A DNA stretch of 64,000 nucleotides from JBFONV01 sp040779335 (GTDB taxonomy: Bacteria; Pseudomonadota; Gammaproteobacteria; Enterobacterales; Alteromonadaceae): contig JBFONV010000005.1 in the NCBI GenBank assembly GCA_040779335.1, positions 372,001 through 436,000 on the forward strand, in the 5' to 3' direction. The position numbers and the translations under genes are program-made. The first letter of the stretch is position 1. Each line of letters starts with the position of its first letter. The notes below the pieces were generated by a model. The model was not told where the DNA came from and made no database searches. It worked only from the letters and a program-made list of their open reading frames with translations. This document shows positions 54,238 to 63,381 of this stretch, one piece after another.

Positions 54238-55500
54238 CTAATCCCTAACTTGGCCATCGCCTATAACAACAAATTTTTCAGTAGTTAATGACGCCAACCC
54301 CATTGGCCCATAAGCGTGCAATTTACTGGTCGAAATGCCTATTTCTGAACCTAACCCTAACTGACCGCCGTCTGAAAATCGCGATGACGCGTTAACCATA
54401 ACCACAGACGAATTTATTGAGCGGACAAACTTCTGAGTGCGACTAGTATCTTGACTGACAATAACTTCAGTATGATCAGAAGAAAACTCATTAATATGCG
54501 CTATCCCGTCATCGAACGAATTCACTATTTTTACCGCAATTTCCTGTGCTAAATACTCAGCATTAAAATCATCCTCAGACGCCAATTCAGCATCTTCAAA
54601 ATATTTAATACTGCGTTGACAGGCATGAATTTTGACATTGAATTCTTTAAGCTTATTAGCCGCTAACGGTAAAAATGACTCAGCAATATCTTGATGTACT
54701 AGTAACGTTTCCAGTGAATTACATGCGCTAGGTCGCTGCGTTTTACCATTAATTAAAATATTAACTGCTTTAGTAAGATCCGCATATTTATCAATAAACA
54801 AGTGACAAACCCCCTTAAAGTGCTGGATCACGGGGATTCGACTATTTTCAGTGACATACCGGATCAGTCCTTCTCCGCCACGGGGAATAACCAAATCGAT
54901 AAAGTCTCTTTGTTGTAATAACTCTTCAATAATGGCGCGCCGGGTATCAGGGATAACTGAAACTATATTCCTATTTATGCCATGCGCTACAAGGACTTGG
55001 TGAAGACATTTCGCTAGGGCTAAATTGCTGTATATCGCTTCTGAACCACCACGTAAAATAACCGCATTTCCTGACTTAATACACAATGCTGCTGCCTCCG
55101 CCGTTACGTTGGGGCGAGCTTCATAAATCATCGAAATCACCCCTAGTGGTATGCGCATTTTTCCCACTTGCATGCCGTTTGGACGCAACGCGAAATGGGC
55201 AATATCTCCTATAGGATCTGCAAGTGTGACTATTTCTCTGATCGCATTGGCGATATCGTCGATCCGCTCACTGGTTAATAACAAACGATCAAGCATAGCG
55301 TCACTTAATCCTTTCTCTTTACCTTGAGCGATGTCCCTGGCATTTTCATTAATGATAATATTCTTGTCGTTTTCAATCGCAGTTGCCATATCTAACAACA
55401 AAGCATTTTTTTGCGCTGTAGTTAATTGTGCAACCACCAAACTGGCTTGCCTCGCATCTTTAGCCATTTGATACATGCTAAATTCAATATTTTCTGTCAT
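54238..55500 (-). CDS. proA: Glutamate-5-semialdehyde dehydrogenase (gamma-glutamyl phosphate reductase)
   Basis: NADPH-dependent reductase, second step of proline synthesis, 420 residues. The catalytic Cys is in QRPSACNSLETLL, and the motifs MIYEARPNVTAEAAALCIKSGNAV and FSDGGQLGLGSEIGISTSKLHA are diagnostic. I begin at the ATG at 55500, because AGGA lies seven bases upstream of it but only one base from the earlier ATG at 55506. It follows proB after 18 bases or fewer on the same strand, so the two are cotranscribed. Confidence 0.96.
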   Translation of the reverse strand: MTENIEFSMYQMAKDARQASLVVAQLTTAQKNALLLDMATAIENDKNIIINENARDIAQGKEKGLSDAMLDRLLLTSERIDDIANAIREIVTLADPIGDIAHFALRPNGMQVGKMRIPLGVISMIYEARPNVTAEAAALCIKSGNAVILRGGSEAIYSNLALAKCLHQVLVAHGINRNIVSVIPDTRRAIIEELLQQRDFIDLVIPRGGEGLIRYVTENSRIPVIQHFKGVCHLFIDKYADLTKAVNILINGKTQRPSACNSLETLLVHQDIAESFLPLAANKLKEFNVKIHACQRSIKYFEDAELASEDDFNAEYLAQEIAVKIVNSFDDGIAHINEFSSDHTEVIVSQDTSRTQKFVRSINSSVVMVNASSRFSDGGQLGLGSEIGISTSKLHAYGPMGLASLTTEKFVVIGDGQVRD

Positions 55501-55518
55501 AGTCATTTCCTGTGCCGC

Positions 55519-56634
55519 CTATTCAGTATCTTGCTGATTCAGTATCACCATGTCGTCGCGGTGTACAATCACTTTACTTGGACAAAACCCCAATATGGTA
55601 TGAATTTTATCGCTTTTTTGCCCTTTAATACGTAACAAATCTCGCTGACTGTACTGGCATATTCCCTTGGCAATCACCTGCCCATTTTTGACATTAACTA
55701 AATCAACCGTGTCACCTGCCAAAAAGTTGCCCGTAGCTTCTTTAATACCAGAGGGAAGTAATGATGCGCCTTTATTAACAACAGCATTCGCTGCACCTTG
55801 ATCTAACATTACTTGACCATTGCTTTTTAAGGTATGCTTAAGCCAATGTTTCTTCGCTTTTGTCGCTGCCTGTTGAGCAATAAAACGTGTTCCTGGATTT
55901 TCATTTTTTAATAACTGCTCAAACACCGAACTACGACTACCGTTGAGAATATAGGTTTCAATACCGTTTTCGACCGCTTTTTCTGCCGCTTGAATTTTAG
56001 TACGCATACCACCTGTGGCGATCACATTATTGGTACTACCGGCCATGGCATATATTTCATCGGTTATTTGTTCAATTTCAGGCAATAAAACTGCATCAGC
56101 ATGAATACGTGGGTCTTTGTTAAAAACACCGTCGACATCACTCAAAATATACAAACTATCTGCTTCACTAACCAAGGCGACTAACGCTGCCAGATTATCA
56201 TTATCACCCACTTTTAGCTCATCGGTGGCCACAGTATCGTTTTCATTCACAATAGGGATGACACCATTGGCTAATAAAATTCGAATAGTATTTTTAATGT
56301 TGATATAACGCTGACGGTCTTTTAAATCGCCATGAGTGATCAACAATTGGCTGCAAGGCACGTCAAAAAAACGCTGCCAATTAGCCATCATTTTCATTTG
56401 ACCAACAGCGGCCATAGCTTGTTTAGTGGGTATAGAGGGAACTGGGGAGCCATGCTGAATTAGCTGACGTCCTGCGGCAACACTACCAGAGGAAACTAAA
56501 ATAACTTCTTTACCTGCATGGTGACATTCCGTAATAAAGCGGGCAATAGCAAGTAAATATTTACCGCTACAGCCGTTAGTATCGGGGGCAACCAACGCAC
56601 TGCCAACCTTTATCACTACTCTATTAAAATTCAT
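55519..56634 (-). CDS. proB: Glutamate 5-kinase
   Basis: Phosphorylates glutamate in the first, feedback-controlled step of proline synthesis; 371 residues. The amino acid kinase domain (1-260) has VVIKVGSALV, VSSGSVAAGRQ, and NENDTVATDELKVGDNDNLAALVA with the substrate-binding Asp; the C-terminal PUA domain (about 280-360) is present, as in E. coli. proA lies just after it. Upstream is a 480-base non-coding gap with no gene to share a promoter, apart from divergent yihG. Confidence 0.96.
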   Translation of the reverse strand: MNFNRVVIKVGSALVAPDTNGCSGKYLLAIARFITECHHAGKEVILVSSGSVAAGRQLIQHGSPVPSIPTKQAMAAVGQMKMMANWQRFFDVPCSQLLITHGDLKDRQRYINIKNTIRILLANGVIPIVNENDTVATDELKVGDNDNLAALVALVSEADSLYILSDVDGVFNKDPRIHADAVLLPEIEQITDEIYAMAGSTNNVIATGGMRTKIQAAEKAVENGIETYILNGSRSSVFEQLLKNENPGTRFIAQQAATKAKKHWLKHTLKSNGQVMLDQGAANAVVNKGASLLPSGIKEATGNFLAGDTVDLVNVKNGQVIAKGICQYSQRDLLRIKGQKSDKIHTILGFCPSKVIVHRDDMVILNQQDTE

Positions 56635-57115
56635 AACCCTTCCTCGTATCTACACACCAATAAGAATGCCTTGAAACAAGGGAATGATGCAATAGACTTT
56701 TTGCCTTTTTATAGACAAGATTGCTCTTTTTAATACCTTTAACTCATAATTTACATTAAGGTACAATTTTTATGAGTTTATTCAACAAAATATCAAACTA
56801 ATTCGCCACTTATTAATGAATAGATGGTTTTTCACACAAGTAGACAATTGCTCTCATAACCGCTTAATTTAGATGGTATTTACATTTCTCTTTATCGAAA
56901 TGTAGTTTAATACCAGACAAATACGCGTGTAACATCAAATGGAGTAATAGCAACAGAAAACAACCGTTCGAAATGATGATTTGAACAACCACGACATAAA
57001 CATTATCAACTTTTGTAGCGATGATATTAGCAACTAACAGAATTTTTACTGAAAATTTCGTTAATTATCATTAAAATTGTACCGTTATTGTTGCAACTAT
57101 TGAGATCGCAAGCAG
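56635..57115. other. 481-base divergent intergenic region between proB and yihG
   Basis: AT-rich with no open frame that looks coding. It must hold the proBA and yihG promoters, though I see no strong match. The clearest structure is an inverted repeat at 56875-56914: TACATTTC (56881-56888) pairs with GAAATGTA (56897-56904), and GGTATT (56875-56880) with AATACC (56909-56914) across a 4-base bulge. Confidence 0.45.
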
Positions 57116-58006
57116 ATGTTAAGTTTTTTACCGCACCCTTTAATAGGGCTTTTATCCTTTATGCTTTATGCCTTAAACACCCTGTTTTGGCTGATCCCCA
57201 TTATTATCTTTTCCTTACTAAAAGCTATTATCCCTTTTAATATTACCCGCAAAATATTGAGTCACTTGCTCGATAACATGGCAAGTAATTGGGTGGCAGT
57301 TAACACTTTTAATCAGCAATTGTTCACTCAGGTTAAATTTCATGTCACCGGATTAGAAAAATTAACCATGGATGACTGGTATTTAGTATTAAGCAACCAC
57401 CAAAGCTGGGTGGACATATTGGTGTTACAACGGCTACTACATAATAAAATTCCTTTTTTAAAATTCTTTCTAAAAAAAGAGCTCATTTATGTGCCTTTCT
57501 TAGGCATCGCTTGGTGGGCGTTGGACTTTCCTTTTATGAAACGTTATAGCCAAGAATTCTTAGCTAAAAACCCTCATCTAAAAGGTAAAGATATAGAAAC
57601 AACACGTCACGCGTGTGAAAAGTTTAAGCATAAGCCAGTGAGTGTGATGAATTTTTTGGAGGGAACACGCTATACTGCCGACAAACACGCAAAACAACAA
57701 TCTCCATTTAAGTATCTACTAAAACCCAAAGCAGGCGGTATTGCTTTTGTCTTGGAGGCAATGGGCGATCATCTATCAAAAATAGTGAATACGACGATTT
57801 ACTACCCAGAAAAAATCCCCAGCTTTTTTGATTTCATTTCTGGACGAGTGCATGACATCCATGTATCAATAGAAACTATAGATATTGACAGCTCGATGAT
57901 CGGTGATTATTTCAATGATCCGGACTTTAAAAACAAGTTCCAACAGCATATCAACGAGCTGTGGAAAGAAAAAGATCTGCTTTTACAAGAGATGTCTAAG
58001 CACTAA
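57116..58006 (+). CDS. yihG: Lysophospholipid acyltransferase family protein (YihG)
   Basis: A 296-residue inner-membrane acyltransferase of the PlsC superfamily. The catalytic HX4D is NHQSWVD with H95 and D100; NFLEGTRYT is the glycerophosphate-binding motif; an N-terminal membrane helix (WLIPIIIFSLLKAIIP) anchors it. KGKDIETTRHACEKF and ALDFPFMKRYSQEFL match what I recall of E. coli YihG, a probable 1-acylglycerol-3-phosphate acyltransferase that influences fatty acid composition. The mechanosensitive channel gene follows after 12 bases, so the two form a membrane-linked pair. Confidence 0.88.
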   Translation: MLSFLPHPLIGLLSFMLYALNTLFWLIPIIIFSLLKAIIPFNITRKILSHLLDNMASNWVAVNTFNQQLFTQVKFHVTGLEKLTMDDWYLVLSNHQSWVDILVLQRLLHNKIPFLKFFLKKELIYVPFLGIAWWALDFPFMKRYSQEFLAKNPHLKGKDIETTRHACEKFKHKPVSVMNFLEGTRYTADKHAKQQSPFKYLLKPKAGGIAFVLEAMGDHLSKIVNTTIYYPEKIPSFFDFISGRVHDIHVSIETIDIDSSMIGDYFNDPDFKNKFQQHINELWKEKDLLLQEMSKH

Positions 58007-58018
58007 TTAGGAATGAAT

Positions 58019-59242
58019 ATGAATGCTATTATCACTGACTGGTTAAGTGCGCAGGGCATGCCCAACCAGTATGTCTCTATCACCGCACTCATTATCGGTG
58101 CTATGGTAATTTTTGCACTAGCCCACATCAGTTATTACATAGCAAAGCATCAAATACTGCATATTGTTCACAAGTTAGTGTTGAAATCGCAAAACACTTG
58201 GGATGATTTACTGTTAGAACAAAAAGTTTTTTCGCGCATTAGTTTCCTTGTCCCATTAATACTATTGCTCGTTTTAGTGCCTATATTTTTACCGACGGAA
58301 AGTTTAGTTAGCGACATCTTGATCGTGTTCGCTAAAGTAATGATTTGCTTTCAAGTCGCTCTGAGCATTTCAGCACTGTTAAATGTCATCAGATTTGGCT
58401 ACAGACAGAAAGCCACTAACAAATACTTACCACTCGATTCCGTGATACAGGTAATAAAATTGGTAGTATTTTTGGTCGCAACAATATTGGCGTTGTCGTT
58501 TATCTTAAATCGCTCCCCCATCTATTTATTAAGTGGTTTAGGCGCATTAACCGCTGTGTTGCTGCTAGTATTTCAAGACACTATCAAAGGACTGGTCGCC
58601 AGTATTCAAATTTCAGCCAATAAAATGGTCGCGCCAGGTGATTGGGTCGAACTCCCCAACTATGGCGCTGATGGTGACGTAATTGAAATAGGTTTAAACA
58701 CTGTAAAAGTGCGCAATTTTGATAAAACCGTAACAACTGTGCCTACGTATGCCCTCATGAGTGGCTCCTTTAAAAATTGGCGCGATATGTTTAATGCCGG
58801 CGGGCGTAGAATAAAAAGAACGATCATCATCGATATTCGAAGTATTAAATTCTACAATAATGACGAGATAAATGAGCTCAGTAAAATTGATCTTATCGCT
58901 GACTATTTAAATAAAAAGCGCCAAGAAATATCTGCATCGGGTCAAACCGCCAACGATATTAACGCCAGACAGTTAACCAATATTGGGACGTTTAGAGCTT
59001 ACATTGAGGCCTATTTACACGCCCACAATAAAGTAAATCATGAAATGACCTGTATGGTTCGCCAACTAACAGCCACGTCTTCTGGACTGCCGCTAGAGCT
59101 TTACTTTTTTTGTTCAGATCAGAATTGGGTGAATTACGAAGCTATTCAAGCGGATATCTTTGATCATTTATTCGCTATGGCGCCGCATTTTTCATTACGA
59201 ATATTTCAACACCCTAGCGGACACGACTGGCAGCGTAATTAA
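58019..59242 (+). CDS. ybdG: MscS-family miniconductance mechanosensitive channel (YbdG type)
   Basis: Inner-membrane channel of 407 residues that opens under osmotic downshock. N-terminal helices (five or so hydrophobic segments up to residue 160) lead to the pore helix TM3 GLGALTAVLLLVFQDTIKGLVASIQISA, the MscS beta-domain (VAPGDWVELPNYGADGDVIEIGLNTVKVRNFDKT) and a large C-terminal part (RQLTATSSGLPLELYFFCSD). The whole fits E. coli YbdG (415 residues), and SFKNWRDM, GGRRIKRTI and NIGTFRAYIEAYL are close matches. The ATG at 58019 has AGGA six bases upstream. It overlaps the convergent tesB stop by 4 bases. Confidence 0.92.
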   Translation: MNAIITDWLSAQGMPNQYVSITALIIGAMVIFALAHISYYIAKHQILHIVHKLVLKSQNTWDDLLLEQKVFSRISFLVPLILLLVLVPIFLPTESLVSDILIVFAKVMICFQVALSISALLNVIRFGYRQKATNKYLPLDSVIQVIKLVVFLVATILALSFILNRSPIYLLSGLGALTAVLLLVFQDTIKGLVASIQISANKMVAPGDWVELPNYGADGDVIEIGLNTVKVRNFDKTVTTVPTYALMSGSFKNWRDMFNAGGRRIKRTIIIDIRSIKFYNNDEINELSKIDLIADYLNKKRQEISASGQTANDINARQLTNIGTFRAYIEAYLHAHNKVNHEMTCMVRQLTATSSGLPLELYFFCSDQNWVNYEAIQADIFDHLFAMAPHFSLRIFQHPSGHDWQRN

Positions 59243-60096
59243 CGTTGCCTAATAACGCCTTCTTGCATAGTGGAGGCAACTAAGTCACCGTTACGATTAA
59301 AAATTTGGCCACGCACTAAACCTCTACCGCTGCTCGCAGAGGGACTATCTACGGCATACAGTAACCAATCATCAAATCGAAATGGACGGTGAAACCACAT
59401 AGCGTGATCTATAGTCGCTATTTGAAAATCCGGTTGCCAATGACTCGCTCCGTGGGGCAATAATGCGGTTGGCAAAAAATGAAAATCTGAGGTATAGGCC
59501 AACATATAGGTATGTATTCTTAAATCATCAGGCAGATCACCATTAGCTTTAATCCACATATGAGTTGTTGAATCTCTCTTTTTAGGAGCTACCCAGTTAT
59601 ATTTTTCAACGGGTCTCATTTCAATGGGCTTTTCAGATAGAAATTTATGACGAACGTTTTCAGGAATGAGCGCCTGATGTTCTTGAATAAAATCACTATA
59701 CGAAGCCAACCCCTCGGGCCCTTTGACATTAGGCATAGTGTCTTGGTGATTAAAACCAGACTCTAATTCCTGAAATGATGCGGTCATATAAAAAATTGCT
59801 TTGCCGTTTTGGATTGCCTGTACCCTGCGGGTACTGAAACTACGACCATCTCGAATATTTTCCACTTCATATACCACTGGTTTTTGTGCATCACCAGCTC
59901 GTAAAAAATATGAGTGTAATGAATGCACATTACGATTTGCGGCAACGGTTTCCTGAGCGGCGGACAATGCCTGTCCCATAACTTGTCCGCCAAACAGTGC
60001 TCTAAAACCTAAATCTTGGCTTTGGCCTCGATAAATTCCTTGTTCGATCGCTTCTAGTTTTAATAACGCTAGCAAATCATTTAAAACATCACTCAT
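59239..60096 (-). CDS. tesB: Acyl-CoA thioesterase II
   Basis: Hydrolyses medium- and long-chain acyl-CoA; 285 residues, a double hot-dog fold. Motifs include FGGQVMGQALSAAQETV, NVHSLHSYFLRAGD, IQNGKAIFYMTASFQELE, the catalytic Asp in IATIDHAMWFHRPF, and STMQEGVIR at the end. The frame is open 76 codons upstream to 60324, but the ATG at 60096 has GAGG five bases before it and gives the E. coli TesB length (286). Its end overlaps the convergent channel gene by 4 bases, so no terminator separates them. Confidence 0.95.
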   Translation of the reverse strand: MSDVLNDLLALLKLEAIEQGIYRGQSQDLGFRALFGGQVMGQALSAAQETVAANRNVHSLHSYFLRAGDAQKPVVYEVENIRDGRSFSTRRVQAIQNGKAIFYMTASFQELESGFNHQDTMPNVKGPEGLASYSDFIQEHQALIPENVRHKFLSEKPIEMRPVEKYNWVAPKKRDSTTHMWIKANGDLPDDLRIHTYMLAYTSDFHFLPTALLPHGASHWQPDFQIATIDHAMWFHRPFRFDDWLLYAVDSPSASSGRGLVRGQIFNRNGDLVASTMQEGVIRQR

Positions 60097-60314
60097 AAAG
60101 ACCTCAAAAAAAACATTATCAGGCAGGAGAACTCTTATCTTCATTATTAAATTCGCGGTAATGCAGGAGAAAAGCCGCATCGATATTATTGTATCAGTTG
60201 TAAATTTAGAAAAAAACGTCAATAGATCGTTGAAATATTGAACGCTCTGGGATATGGTGTCTAAAAGTTGTATCTGAGTATTCAGATTTTTGAAGCCAAT
60301 TAATGAGAGAATAA

Positions 60315-60569
60315 ATGCAAGCATTAGCTGAAAGAGAAGTGTTACTTGAAAGAAGGCACTATATCCCTGAGCAATCTAACTTGTGGGATAAACTGTCATT
60401 AGCACAAAAGTTTGCGGCCAGTAGCCTTACTCAATTTGGTTACGATCTTGCGTTTATCAGAAATAGTAATAGAGGTAGCCTAGCGATATTGCTTTGTAAT
60501 GGTAATGCGGCGACCATCTCTGGTGAAGGGGAAATAAATACCTCACCTGATATTACGATTAGACCATAA
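60315..60569 (+). CDS. Small protein of 84 residues divergent from tesB
   Basis: An unrecognised cytosolic small protein with no membrane segment or Cys motif. The first half is charged and helical (EREVLLERRHYIPEQSNLWD, LSLAQKFAASSLTQFGYDLA), the second half beta-like (AILLCNGNAATISGEGEINT). I believe similar short proteins exist in other Alteromonadales but I cannot verify it. GAGAG precedes the ATG, and a strong terminator starts 5 bases after the stop, so it is a self-contained transcription unit. Its ORF overlaps only the discarded upstream extension of tesB. Confidence 0.7.
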   Translation: MQALAEREVLLERRHYIPEQSNLWDKLSLAQKFAASSLTQFGYDLAFIRNSNRGSLAILLCNGNAATISGEGEINTSPDITIRP

Positions 60570-60573
60570 AAAT

Positions 60574-60597
60574 AAAGCGCCAAAGGCGCTTTTTTTA
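60574..60597. terminator. Bidirectional intrinsic terminator
   Basis: AAAGCGCC (60574-60581) and GGCGCTTT with an AAA loop run into a T-run on the plus strand, and the upstream A-rich flank supplies T residues for the minus strand. It separates the 84-residue gene from the convergent gene ending at 60617. Confidence 0.85.
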
Positions 60598-60616
60598 TAT
60601 CTACAAAACTTACTTT

Positions 60617-61174
60617 TTATTCATTTACTGCTTTGTTGCCCTGTTCAGTAATGGCTGGCCGAACATTTTCTTCTTGCTGCACCAATAAGGCTTCAACTAA
60701 AGATATAAATCCACTTAGGTTATTACTAGCCCAATACTTTTTAATACCTTTATCTTGCTTATTAATAAACGTCGTAAATTCTTTGAATGAATTTTTTTGA
60801 TAATTATCATAACACTTTTTTGCAACGGCTTGTAATCGACCCGAACCCTTTGAACAATCACAATATATTGCCGAATAGTTTTGCACTAACGGCATAATAG
60901 ATTGCAACGTAGACAACGCTGCTTCGTTCTTCTCTTGTGCTTCTAAGGCAAGCTTAATTTTAGCATGACGTTTTTTGGCAAACTCTTCAAAACGACTTGC
61001 CACTTTAACCATCGATGCAACCAACACTTTATTTTCTTTATTGGCATTATTGGCGTCTCTTTTCACGGTAATGAGCTCCCGTTGTAACGCTTCGGCTCTA
61101 AAGAAAAAATAAATACTCGCCGCGACAAAAACACCTATAACGATAAAACCAAATATCATATTAATAACAACCAT
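60617..61174 (-). CDS. Membrane-anchored hypothetical protein with coiled coil
   Basis: A 185-residue protein that I do not recognise. A single N-terminal membrane segment (IFGFIVIGVFVAASIYFFF) is followed by a long charged coiled coil (EALQRELITVKRDANNANKE) and a C-terminal helical part with CDCSKGSGRLQAVAKKCYDN, in which three Cys could form a small redox or metal site. The bulk would face the cytoplasm by the positive-inside rule. It is on the same strand as the TPR/GGDEF-like gene, 149 bases after the start of the gap, and may be cotranscribed with it, though the gap is large. Confidence 0.6.
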   Translation of the reverse strand: MVVINMIFGFIVIGVFVAASIYFFFRAEALQRELITVKRDANNANKENKVLVASMVKVASRFEEFAKKRHAKIKLALEAQEKNEAALSTLQSIMPLVQNYSAIYCDCSKGSGRLQAVAKKCYDNYQKNSFKEFTTFINKQDKGIKKYWASNNLSGFISLVEALLVQQEENVRPAITEQGNKAVNE

Positions 61175-61323
61175 TTACTAAAATTAAAAAAACAACTATA
61201 TAGTGTATGTTGCATAACCCAAATGGCACACGATAATGCAATAAGCAACCATTATCTCATTAATTCAAGGTTTGCGGAAAGAATTTTATAGTATTGGAGA
61301 AGCGTCAAATATGAAATATCTTA

Positions 61324-63198
61324 TTATTTGTTACTTTCCAATGTGGTAAGACGCGACAAAAAGATATAAGGATCGATATCTTGTGCGCTCGGTGTACCAT
61401 AGGAATAGCGCACTTTGACTGAAAACTCTCCCAAATTGGCGAAAAATCTCACGGCTAAAGCATTTGAGAGATTGGTCAACCTTTGTTTCATGTGCGCGTT
61501 CGAACCATGTGGCGAAAGCAGCAAATACTCGCCACTATTTAATAATCCACCAAAATCAAACTCACCAATGTTTTCATTGAGCAATGTCGATATCGTTTTA
61601 GTCACTTCATTGACAACCTTTGCATTAAAGCGAAAGTTAAGCTCAGTCCAGTTATCAATCGATAAATAACCAACCGCTAACGGATATTCGTATTTACGGG
61701 CCTTTTTATATTCTAATTGATAAATCTGCTTTGTTTGCTCGGGGTTAGCGATTAAATGCGCTGGCTTTTCTATCTCATCATACGCTCTGTTCATCTTTCT
61801 CGTGCGCTTTACTAACCAAATCCAGATTAATAATACAAGCAGCATGATGACGATGATAAATAGCAACAGCATAATTTGTTGTTGACGCTTAAATTTTTGC
61901 GAGAATTTTGCTCGTAACTCGCTGCTCTCAGCTAACTTTACCGCCAATTGTTTACTTTGGGTATTAGCACTTTTATCGCCTGCAAAAGCGCTATTGTGAA
62001 CATCTACATCAATCGTAAACTGGTGCTTAAGTTCAACATATGTATTTAATAACCTCAGTGACTTTTGGTGGTCCTTTTGCTCTTCGTACATCCTTGACAA
62101 TAATTGATAGAGTTCTATTTGCTCCCTTGTTAACTCTATACTATCGGCTAAACCTTCCGCCTGTTTTAACAATTGGTAAGCGAATGCTTGCTTACCAATA
62201 TTTAACGATACCTTCGATAGTGCGATTAACGTACTCAGATAAGGCTGCATTAAATTTTGTCCCTGAAACAATTTTTTAGCATTGAGCAAGAAGCGATAAG
62301 ATGGCTCATATTCGTTTTGCAACAGTAAAACTTCTCCTAAGCCTAGTTGAGCATAAGCAATACGGATAGGCGCTTTGTTCTGCTCTGCATACTGTTTAGC
62401 TTCCCAAAACGCATGGTAAGCATCATCTAATTTCTTTAGTCTAAGGTAAGACTGCGCCAACTTGTAATAGGTACTAGCTATGCTTCGCTGTTTAGCAAGC
62501 GTTATATGTAACTTTAATAATTTATGATAAAGCGTTATCGCAGTTTGATAATCACCTAAATAATGATGTGCAGTAGCGAGTATATCAAGCAAAACGAGGT
62601 GATCAGAAAACTCTGGGTTTTCTGATATCAGCTGTTCAACCACTTTTAGATCATGTACCGCGTTTTCATGCTCGGCAATCAGGGCATACGCCATCGCTCT
62701 GTATGAAAGTCCAATTAAGCGACATTTAATGTTTTGTTGTTTTTCAGCCAGAATAATTACTTGCTCGACATTGGCAAGCACGTCGTGATACTTCCCTTTA
62801 GCATAATAACCAGCTGCCACTTCCAAGAGTAAATTGATTCGAATAGCTTTATCTACTCCTGACAATGACAAACCATCACGGGCAAATTGAAATGCTCTGG
62901 CCATATCGCCTTTACTTTTTGCCGTTTCAGCAAGTAAAACGTACACCTTTGCGATTATATTACTGGTATAAAATTGCCTAGTTTGGATTATTTCACTGCT
63001 CAAACGAACTACTTCATTATGGGGTAAGCTTTCGTTATCCATCGAAAAATAATAATCTACTTGCCGAATGTTGTGCTCAACAGTTTTATTATCAACAACA
63101 TTAGATTGAGAGGACGCAGCCAACGAACAGATCATTAACACCACGAAAGTGATAAATTGTCTGTGTAAAGCCCACTTCCCTTTTAGATAAACCATCAT
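61324..63198 (-). CDS. TPR-repeat membrane protein with degenerate GGDEF domain
   Basis: A 624-residue protein: signal peptide (FITFVVLMICSLAASS), a periplasmic helical repeat region of about ten TPR-like units (roughly 60-420, for example LGDYQTAITLYHKLLKLHI), one membrane segment at 443-462 (MLLLFIIVIMLLVLLIWIWL), and a cytosolic GGDEF-fold domain (about 495-620). The GGDEF signature reads NSGEY at 554-558 and the first metal Asp is Ser in LSIDNW (D515 kept), so cyclase activity is not expected. This layout, with intact domains, is common among Alteromonadales diguanylate cyclases. A cyclic-di-GMP-type riboswitch lies beyond its start on the opposite strand. Confidence 0.85.
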   Translation of the reverse strand: MMVYLKGKWALHRQFITFVVLMICSLAASSQSNVVDNKTVEHNIRQVDYYFSMDNESLPHNEVVRLSSEIIQTRQFYTSNIIAKVYVLLAETAKSKGDMARAFQFARDGLSLSGVDKAIRINLLLEVAAGYYAKGKYHDVLANVEQVIILAEKQQNIKCRLIGLSYRAMAYALIAEHENAVHDLKVVEQLISENPEFSDHLVLLDILATAHHYLGDYQTAITLYHKLLKLHITLAKQRSIASTYYKLAQSYLRLKKLDDAYHAFWEAKQYAEQNKAPIRIAYAQLGLGEVLLLQNEYEPSYRFLLNAKKLFQGQNLMQPYLSTLIALSKVSLNIGKQAFAYQLLKQAEGLADSIELTREQIELYQLLSRMYEEQKDHQKSLRLLNTYVELKHQFTIDVDVHNSAFAGDKSANTQSKQLAVKLAESSELRAKFSQKFKRQQQIMLLLFIIVIMLLVLLIWIWLVKRTRKMNRAYDEIEKPAHLIANPEQTKQIYQLEYKKARKYEYPLAVGYLSIDNWTELNFRFNAKVVNEVTKTISTLLNENIGEFDFGGLLNSGEYLLLSPHGSNAHMKQRLTNLSNALAVRFFANLGEFSVKVRYSYGTPSAQDIDPYIFLSRLTTLESNK

Positions 63199-63255
63199 AC
63201 AATACCAATTAAATCAAAAACTTAACCAAAAAAATTAGCATGTAAATAATATTTA

Positions 63256-63283
63256 TTTACATGCCTTGGCAATTAGCTATAAT
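63256..63283 (+). promoter_or_regulatory. Near-consensus sigma-70 promoter for the GEMM RNA
   Basis: TTTACA (63256-63261, five of six) and TATAAT (63278-63283, all six) are 16 bases apart. Transcription would begin near 63290, just before the GEMM aptamer. It is the best promoter match in the window. Confidence 0.75.
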
Positions 63284-63295
63284 GAGCGAAGAGCA

Positions 63296-63381
63296 AATAA
63301 AGCTCGAAAAGGGCAAATCTAGTGAAAACTAGAGACGCAAAGTTACCGGTCTAAGGGGAAACCTACGACAGCGGAACTGCC
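63296..63381 (+). promoter_or_regulatory. GEMM-I (cyclic-di-GMP class I) riboswitch aptamer, orphan
   Basis: Plus strand. The conserved core GGGCAAA (63311-63317) is followed by stem P2, TCTAGT-GAAA-ACTAGA (63318-63333), with a GNRA tetraloop, then GACGCAAAG (63334-63342), CCGGTCTAA (63346-63354) and ACGACAGCGGAACTGCC (63365-63381). Stem P3 forms from AGTT-A-CCG (63341-63348) and CGG-AACT (63372-63378), and GGCA (63312-63315) can close with TGCC (63378-63381). These match the GEMM-I consensus as I know it. Natural ligand of the class is cyclic-di-GMP, a subset uses cGAMP. No plus-strand gene follows; downstream is the convergent end of a DUF885 gene on the minus strand. An 8-base stem TTTAGATA/TATCTAAA (63385-63411) follows without a T-run. 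Confidence 0.85.

Noticed and set aside
60097..60324. 76-codon N-terminal extension of tesB
   Set aside because: TesB begins near MSDVLNDLLALL; GAGG precedes the ATG at 60096, and the extension has no family match.
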